This document shows, piece after piece, positions 1-11,402 of a DNA stretch of 64,000 bases. Below the pieces are notes generated by a model, which had not been told where the DNA came from, did no database searches, and was given only the letters and a program-made list of their open reading frames with translations. Position 1 is the first letter of the stretch; each line of letters opens with the position of its first letter. Source of the DNA: Malaya genurostris. Its lineage: Eukaryota > Arthropoda > Insecta > Diptera > Culicidae. Made by a program: the position numbers and the translations under genes. The stretch is from assembly GCF_030247185.1 (NCBI RefSeq), contig NC_080572.1, forward strand, positions 187,206,866 to 187,270,865, written 5' to 3'.

Positions 1-966
1 CTAAGTTAACTTGTGTTGGTAATTTGTATATTACGTACATTTTATTTAGTACGTATGTCATAGACCAATGTATTTTTATATGCAGTGCAACCAGTTTATC
101 AAAGTGGCTTGAACTATTGTGTTTCAAATAATCTTTTTAAGCAATAATTTATTCTCAAATGAATGTTAAGCCTGACTTTTTGGATGAAATATCAGTTTTG
201 ATTAATAGTTCCCCAACGTTTGATGGAAAATTGCTTTCATTTTATGAATGTAGATTTTAATTCCCTAATAAAAACCTGTTTCAATCCACCTAGTGGTGTA
301 CTGATGTACTGATATCAATCATACTATCATATATAATACTGTGGTATTCTTCAAAATAATTTTTTTTTGATTCTTAAAAGAATAACCGAAATCGGTTTGT
401 TTGACCGTCTACTGATAAGAACTATTAATTGGAAAGGACGGTTTTTCCCCGTTTTCAGTGATGGTATACAATTAGGTATGGGACCACAGGACCTTTCATT
501 TGAATCTAAGTTTGTGAAAATCGGTTCAGCTATTTCTGAGAAAAGTTAGTGCACTTATTTTCACAATTTTTTGCACATTTTAACCAAAAATTCCGGAACC
601 GGAAGTCGGATCCATATAATATTCAGGCATTTTGTATGGGACCACAAGACCTTTCATTTGAATCTAAGTTTGTGAAAATCGGTTTAGCCATCTTCGAGAA
701 AAGTTAGTGCAAAAAAAGTTACACACACACATACACACAGAGACATTTTGCGTACTCGACAAATTGAGTCGAATGGTATATGACACTCGGCCCGCGGTTC
801 AAAAGTCGGTTTTCACAGTGATTGCATAACCTTTATAAATGAGAAAGGCAAAAAGTTAGCAACACTGCTTCAATGCGTTTGTATTACATTGCGCTACACA
901 AAATAAACTAAATACTTTCTGTTACAAAAGCAGTTTTCCGGAAAATAAATAGTTTTACGACAACAT
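1..966 (+). repeat. Interspersed repeat, copy A, split by a nested insertion
   Basis: Bases about 4-268 and 855-966 match, in reverse complement, the block at 48965-49345. There the two halves are contiguous, so the material at 269-854 here is a later insertion. No coding sequence is apparent. The left edge may continue beyond the window. The family is not recognised by name; it is AT-rich and noncoding. Confidence 0.75.
269..854 (+). repeat. Modular interspersed repeat (family A), nested in the 1-966 repeat
   Basis: It begins near 'atccacctagtggtgta' and ends with 'gagaaaggcaaaa'. It holds two diverged copies of an internal module (around 478-550 and 637-710), each containing 'acctttcatttgaatctaag'. 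An ACAC-rich stretch (720-740) and a conserved 3' block with 'gagtcgaatggtatatgaca' follow. The same 3' block recurs at 26760-26860, 47870-47960 and 51175-51280. Similar repeats are common in mosquito genomes as far as I recall. No protein role is supported; the 60-residue reading frame here is repeat sequence. Confidence 0.7.
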
Positions 967-1440
967 CAACAAAAAAAATTTCTGCTTAGTTTCAACCGGT
1001 ATTCGTCGGAGAATAATTGGAGTAGATTAGGTTTATGGTTGAGTAAAACTGGGGTGGAAAATATTATTGATTTGAACCGGTTTGAATTTCGTTTGAATAA
1101 ACTTTTGTTATTTGTTATGGAATTTTGAAAGAGAAATTTTGTCCAAACTTGGCGAGTGTTTATCAGTAATTTATTGTAGTGGAGTTCTTAAAATCCAATA
1201 TGGCGGTTTTTAGTTTATAAACATTCTTTCAAATCGCTATATAATTTGTATTTCCGAGACAGGTTTGGCAAGTAAGTTATAGAAATTGATATCATATCAA
1301 TTCTTAGCTTAGATTTAGACATCCTCAATGGAAACAAACGATTTGTTGTATATTTTTCCAATTTAAGTTATTTCATGAGTGAATTTGAACATGGCATGTG
1401 ATCGCAATCGATCTTGTAACCTACACAACCCTGTAATTTT
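967..1440. other. Unassigned AT-rich sequence
   Basis: No reading frame, RNA signature or internal repeat is recognised. It ends in the left target-site duplication (1427-1440, aaccctgtaatttt) of the LINE that follows. Confidence 0.5.
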
Positions 1441-2554
1441 TCTGCTTCAATGAATTTTTCAGTATCTCTCGTCAGAAAACTCTCGAAAGTTGGCAAACTT
1501 CATGGAGCAATGACGAACTGGGACGATGGCTACACTCCATTATCCCTAAGGTATCGACGAAACCTTGGTTCAAGGGGATGAACGTGAGTCGTGATTTCAT
1601 TCGCGTTATGTCACGACTCATGTCAAATCACTATACATTCAACGCACATCTCCGGCGTATCGGGATCGTGGAGAACGGGCTCTGCACCTGTGGCGACGGT
1701 TATCAGGACATCGAGCATGTCGTGTGGTCGTGCGTAGAGTATCGCGACGCCAGGTCGAAGCTACTGGAATCCCTCAGGGCCCGAGGTAGACCGCCTGAGG
1801 TTCCGGTTCGGGATGTGTTGGCGAGTCGGGATAGTTCATATATGCTTCTCATATACCAGTTTCTCAAACACATTAATATACAAGTGTAATCTGTTACATC
1901 TGGCTTAGAAAGTTCCTCCTATTTATCGACGTTGTTTCAACTGTGGCTAAGAATTATTTCTCAACTGCAGGTTCGACACTAACTTCCGCCGATTATCCCG
2001 ATTCCTCATCTGTCCACCATCTTCATCGGAACTAACAAGATCTTTTTGCTGTCACTAACCTTCGCTTCCCCCCTCCCCGTCTTTTCACCATCTCGATGTC
2101 AACTAATTAGATCTCTGTCGTTTTAGTCATTTCATTCCCATATCCCCATTTTACTTCGTTTTCCGCAATATTTACTTCGCTATCTTTTTTTTTCATTTTC
2201 TTCTGTAACAACACCATCATCGCCCACGGAAACTTATCAACAGCATGCGGGCCACCCGCCGGGTATTCGTAACCTGGGGGTGTTTCCCGCGGACCCACAC
2301 GGACCGAAGAATGCGGCCAACATGAATATTCACCAACGCCATATGGAAGACTCTCATGAAATATTCAGATCACCGGCCGATCACCACATGAAGGCTGGAT
2401 CTGCCAAAGTCAACCACTGCGACCCAAATATGACATTACTTAATGATACAACCCTAGTTTTAAGTTAGTCGTAAATTTTAAATTAGTAAAAGCCCTTGGC
2501 ATCTTAGAGCTTAAGCAGTGTGCCTTAAACATTATATTCTTGAATAAAAAAAAA
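1441..2554 (+). mobile_element. 5'-truncated non-LTR retrotransposon (LINE) insertion
   Basis: It is bounded by a perfect 14-bp target-site duplication, aaccctgtaatttt, at 1427-1440 and 2555-2568. It ends in an A-run after 'cttgaat'. Only the C-terminal end of ORF2 and the 3' UTR remain, the usual outcome of aborted target-primed reverse transcription. The 3' UTR (about 2270-2550) is shared with the short minus-strand insertion at 53418-53668, including 'cttggcatcttagagctta' and 'gcagtgtgcctt'. The clade is probably one of the I/R1/LOA group, judged from the C-terminal Cys/His motif. Confidence 0.9.
1443..1889 (+). pseudogene. LINE ORF2 C-terminal fragment
   Basis: The frame is open from the insertion boundary at 1443 to a TAA at 1887-1889, about 148 residues, so the fragment starts upstream of the first ATG at 1578. 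It reads through WSNDELGRWLH, MSRLMSNHYTFNAHL and then CTCGDGYQDIEHVVWSC. The last is a C-x-C-x7-H-x4-C motif typical of the C-terminus of RNase H-bearing LINE ORF2 proteins (I/R1/LOA-type). Endonuclease, reverse transcriptase and RNase H catalytic motifs are all missing through 5' truncation, so the piece cannot be autonomous. No stop or frameshift lies inside what remains, which points to a fairly young insertion. Confidence 0.85.
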
Positions 2555-2568
2555 AACCCTGTAATTTT

Positions 2569-3330
2569 GTTGCTTTCGTGTGTTTCGTCTTATACGGTTA
2601 GAATTCTGCAAGTGAAGCATTGAAAGTTTGCAAAAATTACTCAATCAATCAGCTAGTACGTGCGATTATTGATATTTGGAAGTGTGGAAAACGCAAATCA
2701 GTCATTACCCACCAGAACCTTCACCATCATTAATATATAAATGGTGAATGGTATAAATTCAGCAAGCCAATAACAAATGGTTCTTTTCGATGGATCAGAG
2801 TCCGGATAACACTTTTGAAGCCACTGTTGAGCTGGCTTATTGATTGATGTATTATATACTGAACACATGATAATTTTCTTCCATTAATTTACATAAAAGT
2901 AATAAATTTAACTTACGTTCCTTGAAGTTTTTTTTTTACGAAATAGTGAGCTCGTAAGGAATGGTAATTTTAACCATTATGAAAAAAACTATGATTAAAC
3001 TTTTATCATTCTCGATAAAAATTGTTTTGTGCACTGCAGATTATTGCATTGTACTGAGTGTAGTTTAATTTGCAAAACGTTTTTCACAGGAAGAAAAAGT
3101 CACTGGTTCGTGTCCCATCTATGTCATAGTTTTTTTTATTTCTGCTGTTCATCAGTCTTTTTTACATTTTGATAAATTGGAAAGTCTACAATCCTAGTCT
3201 AGAATAATGTCCTGTAACCAAGAGAACGTGCCACTTGATCTAATTTGTTCTGAGTCAAGCGGTACTTATCTTGCCCAGTTCTACTACCCGGAAGAAAACA
3301 TTTTAAACGATTTAAAAATTAAGTAATACA
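2569..3330. other. Unassigned AT-rich sequence
   Basis: Nothing recognisable on either strand. Short A/T runs only. It ends at the 'ca' dinucleotide that appears duplicated around the TIR element starting at 3331. Confidence 0.45.
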
Positions 3331-3477
3331 CACGGAAAGACCGAAATGAGCATTTTAGCGAAAAAATTAGTTGAATTTCTGATTTTAGTTAGTTATTTTT
3401 TGAGACAACTAAAAAAATCTTACTTTTGCTAATTTAGATTTTTTAATTCTCATTCCCTTAAAAATAATAAAATATTT

Positions 3478-6400
3478 TTTGATATATATTTTTTTTACCT
3501 TTTTACCTATTTTTATATATATAAAAAATAGGTATAGAATTCGCTCAAACTTTAGAAAATTTTTCCGAGGCCCGGAGGGCCGAATGACATATACCAATCG
3601 ATTCAGCTCGACGAACCGAGCAAATGTCTGTGTGTGTGTATGTGTGTGTGTCCGTATGTGTGTTGTCAACTAAGAGGTCGAGATCTCAGAGATGGCTGGA
3701 CCGATTTTGATCAAACTAGTCGCAAATGAAAGGTCTCCCCGTCACCCAAAACGCTATTGAATGGTTTTGAGATCGGATGTTTACTTTTTGAGTTATACAA
3801 AGTTTTATGTCAAAATTTTCAGTTTTTTGACAGTATCTGTCACAATTGACCTTGAAAACAGAATATGTTTTCAGACTTAGATTCCGCACGGTAATACCTA
3901 TCCAACAAGCCATAGATTGTTAAAATCCGTCCATTTTTAACGGAGATATCGAAATTTTTCTGTAAGCGACTTTTCCCCCTATTCCAGCAGTAGGAGTTTT
4001 GAGCGCTGTATGACAAAGAAATACTTGGGAGCAACGGAAAACACGATTTTTTATACTGTTACATACAATTGTTTCTAAGTACCAAAAGGATTGTGTACAG
4101 CATCCTTTTTCATGACATTTAGCCTCGGACCGATTTTGGCACGGCTCGTTTTTGGCAACATAATCGTTCGAATATGGCATATGTAAACCAGATGATGGCA
4201 GAATTTTTTTTAATTATTTTGTTTTAAACTACTTACAGCAATAAATGCTGGAACAACATAATATCCATATACCATTCGAATCAGTTCGTCGAGATCAGCA
4301 AATGCGTGTGTGACAAATAATTTCACTTAATTTTCTCGGAAAATTTCTTTTCTACAAATTCAGATTCATACGAAAAGTCGTATGCTCCCAAACAAAGTTC
4401 CTGCATTATGTTTGGTTCCGACCTCTGGTTCTGGAACTACAGGATGATATGTGAAACGAAATCAAAATTGTGTAACTCATTTTTCTCGTAGATGGCTGAA
4501 CCGATCTAAGATTCAAATGAAAAGTTTCAAGGTTCTATAAAACATCTTGCTTTTCAGTCAGATCCAACTTCCGGTTTCGGGGATAGTATAAAAATGTCTA
4601 TTCCACATAAATTAATCAGGTTTATCGGGTTAGCAGATTTGGATAGTCGATAAAAAAAATTAACTTTTTTCAGTTTTAGTGGTATTCAGTTGTCGATCAG
4701 AGGGCACCTAAAAATTTAATTCGTGCTATGATCTCTCAAAGATGTCTTAACTGATTTTCAAATATTTTGAAACAAATGTAAACTATACAGCTTCTCAGGT
4801 GAATTTATCTGATTTCGGCCATACCGCTTTTAGAATTCCGGTTCCAGTATAAAATCGTTTCTCAAAGCTCAATCGTTTTCTCAAAAAAAGCCTAATCAAA
4901 TTTCAGAAATAAAAATTCAAATTAAAACAAACTTATATACAAAAATTAATTAATTTTATCCAATTATGACTTCCGGTTCTCGAATTACATGATGATGAAT
5001 TTTTAAAATTCAAACCGATATAGATGACAATCCCGAAAAGCTTCAAAATTGGACTCAAAACTGTTTTAATATATTCGTCATATGGCCATACGAATCGGTT
5101 TGGGTTATGCTGGTTCCTGAATACCGGCTCTGGAAGTACCTTAAATTACCGTAAACTCTAAAGTGGAACTTACATATCATGGCATGTTTAATCGTTTATC
5201 ACACTTCTAGATTCAAATTCGATCCGATTTGCAGTTTCGACATTACAGAGTAATGAGTGAGTAAAATCTCAAATTGTCGCTTAAAACGACGGTCATTAAA
5301 ATAATGTCATGAAAACTTAAACACCGAAGAATATTCATGCAAAAAACACATGCGGATTGATAAAAATAGGTATCATCTCACTGCTAGGTGGATTAAACAC
5401 GTTTTTATATATATAAAAAATAGGTATAGAATTCGCTCAAACTTTAGAATTTTTTTCCGAGGCCCGGAGGGCCGAATGATATATACCAATCGATTCAGCT
5501 CGACGAACTGAGCAAATGTCCGTGTGTGTGTATGTGTGTGTGTCTGTATGTGTGTTGTCAACTAAGAGGTCGAGATCTCAGAGATGGCTGGACCGATTTT
5601 GATCAAACTAGTCGCAAATGAAAGGTCTCCCCGTCACCCAAAACGCTATTGAATGGTTTTGAGATCGGATGTTTACTTTTTGAGTTATACAAAGTTTTAT
5701 GTCAAAATTTTCAGTTTTTCGACAGTATCTGTCACAATTGACCTTGAAAACAGAATATGTTTTCAGACTTAGATTCCGCACGGTAATACCTATCCAACAA
5801 GCCATAGATTGTTAAAATCCGTCCATTTTTAACGGAGATATCGAAATTTTTCTGTAAGCGACTTTTCCCTCTATTCCAGCAGTAGGAGTTTTGAGCGCTG
5901 TATGACAAAGCAATGCTTGGGTGCAACGTGAAACACGATTTTTTATACTGTTACATACGATTGTTTCTAAGTACCAAAAAGACTGTGTACAGCGTCCTTT
6001 TTCATGACAATTTGCCTCGGACCGATTTTAGCACGGTTCGTTTTTGGCAACATAATCGTTCGAATATGGCATATGTAAACCAGATGATATCTGCATTTTT
6101 GAGTTGAAAGTAATTCTATAATTATATTGATTTAAACTACTTACACAATAAATGCTGGAAGAACATAACTTCCATATACCATACGACTCAGTTCGTCGAG
6201 ATCAGCAAATGCGTGTGTGACAAATAATTTCACTTAATTTTCTCGGAGATGGCTAAACCGTTTTCTACAAGCTCAGATTCATATGAAAAGTAGTATACTC
6301 CCAAATTTGGATCCGACTTCTGATTTCGGAACCACAGGATGATATATGAAACGAAATTAAAATAATGTAATTCATTTTTCTCGTAGATGGCTGAACCGAT

Positions 6401-7213
6401 CTAAGATTCAAATGAAATCTAAGAATAATCTATGATTCAAATGAGAGGTCTTAAAATCCTATAAAATTTAGTCAGATCCGATTTCTGGTTCAGGAGATAC
6501 AGGGTGATTGGTATAAAAATGTCCATTTCACATAAATTAATCAGGTTTATCGGGTTTGCTGATTTGGATAGTCGATTACGAAATAAGTTTATTTCAGTTT
6601 AAGCGGTATTCAGTTTTCGATTCGGAATGTACCCCCAAATTTTAATTCGCATTTCTTAAAAATGTCTACACACTCCTCAGGTGAATTTAACTGATTTCGG
6701 CTACACCGATTTTAGAACACCGGTTCCAGTTTCGAATCGTTTCTCAAAGCTCAATCATTTTTTCAAAAAGGCCAAATCGAACTTAAAAAACAAAAATTCA
6801 AATTAAAGGACTTAAGGTCCCATACAAAATTGGTGAATTTTATCCGATTCTAGAATTACCGATGATGAGTTTTTAAAATTCATACCGATATAGAAGATGT
6901 AAATTGTTTGGCGTATTAATTTATGGCCATTCGAATTATTTTGGGTTATGCTAGTTCCTGAATACCGGCTCTCTAAAGTGGAACATACTTCGACATCTCA
7001 TGAAATGTTCAATCGATTTTCACACGTTAAGACTGAAATTCGATACGATTTCGACATTACAGGGTAATGAGTGATTAAAATCTCAATTTGCCGTTTAAAA
7101 CGACGATAATTAAAATAATGAGAACTAAAACAACTAAGAATATCCATGCAAAACAACACATGCGGATTGATAAAAAAGGTATCATCTCACTGCTAGGTGG
7201 ATTAATCACGTTT
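3478..7213 (-). repeat. Tandem pair of about 1.8-1.9-kb repeats inserted in the TIR element
   Basis: Two direct copies run from about 3511 to 5401 and from 5402 to 7213 (offset 1891). Each starts 'ttttatatatataaaaaa' and ends 'gctaggtggattaa'. The flanking element is contiguous in other copies ('aaatatttgttgaaatgac'), so this is an insertion. Both copies contain diverged modules with 'gatggctgaaccgatctaag', resembling the family A modules. No open frame has a recognisable product; the 65-residue frames at 3716-3913 and 5608-5805 are duplicate shadows. Confidence 0.8.
3625..3662. repeat. (TG)n microsatellite
   Basis: Imperfect TG run inside the first tandem unit. A matching run lies at 5518-5555 in the second unit. 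Confidence 0.9.
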
Positions 7214-7707
7214 TTTAGTTGAATTCACCAATTCAACGTGCTGTCATTTCTTAGCTAAGGCAAACTTCATTTTCATTCAACTAATTTTTTAGTTGAATTA
7301 GAGAAATAAAACGTTGTTTTCAACCAACATAAATAGTTGAATTGGCTTCTGCAATTTGCAGCTATATGGCGCACTGTCACCGAAAAAAAAAGTTCACACC
7401 GTAATGACTACTAGCCACTAGATGGCGTTAGTAATGTAACGAAAAGAATTTTTCAGTCGCGGTTGTTTTTTTCTATATTGGCAGGTATAAATACGCCGTT
7501 GTTTTGGAGAAAAAGACATAAACGAAACATAAACTTCTTTTTACAAATTTTTCGTCTGAAACGCTGTTTTCTTCATTCGACTTCGCGAAATCGACTTTCT
7601 CCCTGATAACTTTGAGCACTTGGTAAACAAAAACTGAATACAAGTAGTACACCGGACGGCGTAGCCCGCGGAAGATTGGAAGATACAAAAAAACTTCATT
7701 TGACATA

Positions 7708-8644
7708 CGAGGTCTGTTCAAAAAGTTCTCGGAATTTTTTAATTGCGCGCGTCTGGAGAGTCCGGTGGTCAAAAAATTTTTTCTATTGTGTTGGTACATA
7801 TGTCCCTGATGTATGGTGAAATTTTCAGCTGTATTCATTGTTTACATTCTGTCTTGTAGCGGCTGGTGTAGACGTGTTTTTTTGAGCTCGGCGATTTTTG
7901 TTAGTTTAAACAATGGAAGAATTGAAGAGTCAAAGAATTTGTATTGAATTTTGCGTGAAAAATGAAATAAAGTGTAACCAAGTGTGCGAAATGTTACAGA
8001 GAGCCTACGGTGAGTCTGCTATGAAAAAAACAAGTGTTTACGAGTGGTATAAGCGTTTCCAAGATGGCCGCGAAGACGTTGAAGACGACGAACGCTCCGG
8101 TCGACCCAGCACGTCAATAATCGATGAAAATGTGGGAAAAGTGGAAAAAATGATTATAGATAATCGCCGAATCACTATTAGAGAAGTTGCTGATGAAGTT
8201 GGCATATCAGTTGGCTCATGCCATCATATTTTTTCAAATGTTTTGGGCATGGAACGAGTGGCAGCAAAATTCGTTCCAAAACTGCTGAATTTCATCGTTG
8301 CTTATTCGTGATTTTTTGGCTAAAAACAAGACTTTAATCATGCCCCAACCTTCTTATTCACCAGATATCGCTCCGTGTGATTTTTTCCTGTTCTCAAAGT
8401 TGAAGAGACCCATGAAAGGACAGCGTTTTTCATCGATTGAAGAGATAAAGGCAGAATCGCTGAGAGTGCTACAGAGCATTACAAAAAGTGACTATCAGGG
8501 GTGTTTCGAAGACTGGAAAAAACGCTGGCATAAGTGTATTATATCTAGGGGGGATTACTTTGAAGGGGACCATATAGATGTAGACAAATAAATAAATATT
8601 TTTTTAGAAAAATGAGAATTCCGGGTACTTTTTGAACAGACTCG
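7708..8644 (+). mobile_element. Internally deleted mariner-like element
   Basis: The TIRs pair as CGAGGTCTGTTCAAAAAGT (left) and the complement of ACTTTTTGAACAGACTCG (right). TA is duplicated at 7706-7707 and 8645-8646. The host element is uninterrupted at the equivalent site in the copy at 60301-61519, so an empty site exists in this window. Length is 937 bp against roughly 1.3 kb for a full mariner. Confidence 0.93.
7913..8591 (+). pseudogene. Mariner transposase, catalytic core deleted
   Basis: The N-terminal part (7913 to about 8290) begins MEELKSQRICIEFCVKNEIK and contains the paired helix-turn-helix region (SVYEWYKRFQDG, ERSGRPST, REVADEVGISVGSCH). It then jumps, out of frame, to the C-terminal part (about 8298-8591) with FLAKNKTLIMPQPSYSPDIAPCDFFLF, KLKRPMKGQRF and the terminal GDYFEGD. 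The lost stretch would carry the first two catalytic aspartates of the DD34D triad; only the third-Asp region (SPDIAPCD) remains. No active enzyme can be made. The ends could still be mobilised by a related enzyme, which is inference. Confidence 0.9.
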
Positions 8645-9227
8645 TATATACAATTAGAGTGCAACATTCGAAACTCACTTCACTGTTCCGTGAAAAAACA
8701 TCGACAACAATAACGCACAATCGCTTCAAATGCGCACAAATTCAAAAATTTACACATCGGTTTAGAAACTTATATATGGATATATCGTAACACTTGCGAA
8801 AACATCAAAACAATTTGCAAGCAATTTCAACAAGACTGTCCTTTTTACCTTTTTAATGGATTGTTTTGCTTTGACACTTCTCATGAGTTTTTGACTCATA
8901 AACTTGTAAATAAAATCAGTTTAATTTTTGTTTTCTTTGTGCTGTACTTCAGCAATGATTGTGATAGATAAATAGAACCAAATTTTCTGATTTTAATAAC
9001 AAAATTAGTTGTCGATGATAATTTCGTACTGGATTGAAATATTGCTGGTTTGTGTCCATGATATTCGCCAACTAAACTCATTCGCTAAAAATAAGAGTTT
9101 TTTCCAGCAAAGTAAATTCTCAATTTTAACTAATGTCATAGTTATTTTGGAAATTTTGTTGTTAAAATCAACTAATTCAAAAACAGTAATATGAATTAGG
9201 CGCAGAGCTAATTTCGGTCGTTCCGTG

Positions 9228-10281
9228 CAGTGCTTTGAAATGATTAAAGAAAATTCTCACAAATTCGATTCCGTTAAAAATAATGCTGCCTAGTATTTTA
9301 ATAAAATTTTGACGAAATTCGATGATGTGCTAAACTATAGATTACCTTACCCACCATTTGAAAAGAAAGTTTACAATTTTCCTTGCCAAAAAAAGCTGGA
9401 CTTCGATACTTTATGGTATTTATTTACCACCGAACATAAATGAATACACAATTTATGTTTTAACAATCAAAACGTGAAAAAATATGTCAGCCCAACGGGC
9501 ATTAAAAACATCTGCATTCGACGATGCTTGTTGTAGAAGTAAAATTACACCGTCAAATATTTGTCAGTAACAGACGCCTCAAAACCACCCCCCGAATCTA
9601 TCAAGCCGGTTCGATTAGCTCATAATCAGTTTCAGATTTTCCCTACCTTTACCGTTCATTTCATTATGAACTGAACAAGAAAAAGGATATACAATATCGC
9701 TGCCAGCTCGGTGCTTGAAACTGCTGAGTGTATCTTTATTAGATAATCGAGTCGAAGGATTGCAAACAAGTTGGCAGTTTCCCTTGGTATGTCATTATGA
9801 ATGATGATGGGTAACGAACAATTGAAGAGGGGTTGTACATCCTGTAGCGTCCGTTTTGTTTCAGTGGTTTTGTTTATCTTTTTCGAAGGAAAGCCAATAG
9901 TCCACGCTGTTGTAGTATCGATATGTATATCAGAAAAATAGCTCGATTAACTGTTTTTGCGATCTAAATGTTGCTCTGTTACTGACAGTTATGACGAGAT
10001 TATTCCAAGCATCCAGCTGCTGCGCTTATTTTTTGCTCAGCAATAAAAATATTTCTGAACAGAAAAAGACTTAAAAGGGATGCATCGGACGAAGGTGATG
10101 ATTCAATTTGTCAATAATTGGGTGCAACAAAGGATAGATGATCAGGTGTATAATACCTTTCGTTTTCATGGTCGTTTCCATAATCAATGTTTACATCACT
10201 GCACTAACAATGATTCTTAGAGCGACACCAAGAAATCTGTGATTGTTATATTTTATTTCCTATTCTTTCGTATTCTTTCAG
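9228..10281. other. Unassigned noncoding sequence upstream of the candidate first exon
   Basis: No transposon signature is seen. 9590-9800 is less AT-rich than its surroundings and could be 5' flank or intron of the host gene. 10255-10281 forms a pyrimidine-rich tract leading into the acceptor at 10281. Confidence 0.4.
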
Positions 10282-10328
10282 GTGTTGCACAAATGACTTC
10301 AGGTTCGAAGGATGATTTATCCGAAAAG
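10282..10328 (+). CDS. Candidate small 5' coding exon of a large-intron host gene
   Basis: The acceptor is 'tattctttcag' and the donor 'gtgagt' at 10329, close to insect consensus. The 47-bp exon contains an ATG at 10293 giving MTSGSKDDLSEK and ends in phase 0. It would be the start of a cytoplasmic N-terminus rich in charged and Ser residues, with no signal peptide. It cannot join directly to the exon at 37434, which needs one leading base, so an unseen exon or alternative splicing must lie between. It may instead belong to a different transcript. The splice signals are good but the exon is tiny, so confidence is moderate. Confidence 0.5.
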
Positions 10329-10679
10329 GTGAGTAATAATGCTATTCATTTAATGTCAAATTAAGATTTCCTTATAATTTTGTTTGGATACTGTTCTTTG
10401 TTTTATGCACCAGATATTTTATTCATATTATCGATTTGTGTTGTACTAGTTTCTAAGGTGAAAGATATTTAAAAAATGATATTTTTTGTTTAATTTTAAA
10501 TGTTTTTCAAAATTTCAGTGAATATGGTTATGTTTATTCTCTTATTTATAACCTATGCCTGAACAAATTTTGGGCCCGATATTGTTCAACTTGTTTCGAT
10601 AATTTCAATCACTTTAGTTTATTTGGCATCAGTTTTCATTCGTTGATTGGATAAAATCTCGAAATTTACTTCTGGATGT
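10329..10679. other. Intron-like AT-rich sequence
   Basis: Begins with a consensus donor; nothing else recognised. Confidence 0.4.
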
Positions 10680-10920
10680 AGAGAAAAAACAACAGCACTG
10701 GTCTTTTTTCCACATTCGAAGATTGCTAGCCAGACAAGATATTTCTTGTCAAATTTCAACTTCTTCTCCGGACACTCTTAGAAATGGCTAACCTTCGTTT
10801 TTAGACGTGCTACAGTTATTTCACAATTTGTTTGCGTTGAGTTTTGACCTATGTCTCGTCATCCATAACAACATACTTCGGTTTAGCACAGATAACAGAT
10901 ATACAGGCTTGAACAAAATA
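10680..10920 (-). pseudogene. Relic of an ITmD37E (Tc1-like) transposase
   Basis: On the minus strand a frame reads KYVVMDDET followed, after stops, by pieces like KYLVW and GKRP. This parallels IIMDDETYVK and KFGKKAMIWQ of the better copy at 24421-25711. Only the region around the first catalytic Asp survives, with many stops and short indels. No TIRs were found. It is an old fragment with no coding capacity. Confidence 0.6.
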
Positions 10921-11239
10921 TTTTAATATCTCGTGTGAACTTCAAATATGTTATACGTTGGAGGCAACTACAACAGTTTGAATTAAAAAAAAAAAAATAA
11001 AAAAATTATTCCAACATCGTCTAAATCACATGTGAAATTAATGAGCATTAATCAAAAATAAATTCGTGATTTTAACCAACAGCAAAACCAACATTTAGCG
11101 TGAAGTGAAGGTAGCACCCAAAACAGTGTCGTGATGTGAATGTCGCATCCAAAATAGTGTTGATCGCGGTGACACCAAAATTTTACACACAGTTCATGCG
11201 CAAGTCTGTTTTCTGTGTGTCCTGAACGCTTGAAGAAGT

Positions 11240-11402
11240 GCAACATTACGTTCGACAAAAATATGGCATCATTTGACAGCTGAAGGTGGTTTGTTTACAT
11301 GTTCATTCTAATTTCAGTGCGTGTTATTGAATATGTAAACAAACAACCGGTACATGTCAAACATGAACTTTACTCATCACGAGTTCATTCACGAGGTTTT
11401 CA
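11240..11402 (-). repeat. MITE-like fragment related to 37869-38150
   Basis: In reverse complement, blocks such as 'actcgtgatga', 'aaagttca', 'gtttgaca' and 'tggtttgtttacat' follow the same order as in the 37869-38150 element. The ends are not clear here. Confidence 0.5.

Larger units (their letters stand above)
3331..9227 (-). mobile_element. TIR element of the CACGGA family, carrying two nested insertions
   Basis: The ends are inverted: CACGGAAAGACCGAAAT at 3331 and its near complement ATTTCGGTCGTTCCGTG ending at 9227. They are flanked by 'ca' on both sides (3329-3330, 9228-9229). The interior aligns in reverse complement with the copies at 60301-61519 and 62825-63982. Removing the tandem-repeat block (about 3478-7213) and the mariner (7708-8644 plus TA) leaves about 1.22 kb, the size of the uninterrupted copies. 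No transposase is encoded, so it is a nonautonomous DNA element. Confidence 0.85.

Noticed and set aside
3716..3913. Matching 65-residue minus-strand frames at 3716-3913 and 5608-5805 as a duplicated small gene
   Set aside because: They occur only inside the noncoding tandem repeat, lack recognisable motifs and share the same DNA context.
3511..5430. Direct repeats at 3511 and 5402 as LTRs of a retrotransposon
   Set aside because: The two units abut, with no gag-pol coding, primer-binding site or polypurine tract between them; tandem duplication fits better.
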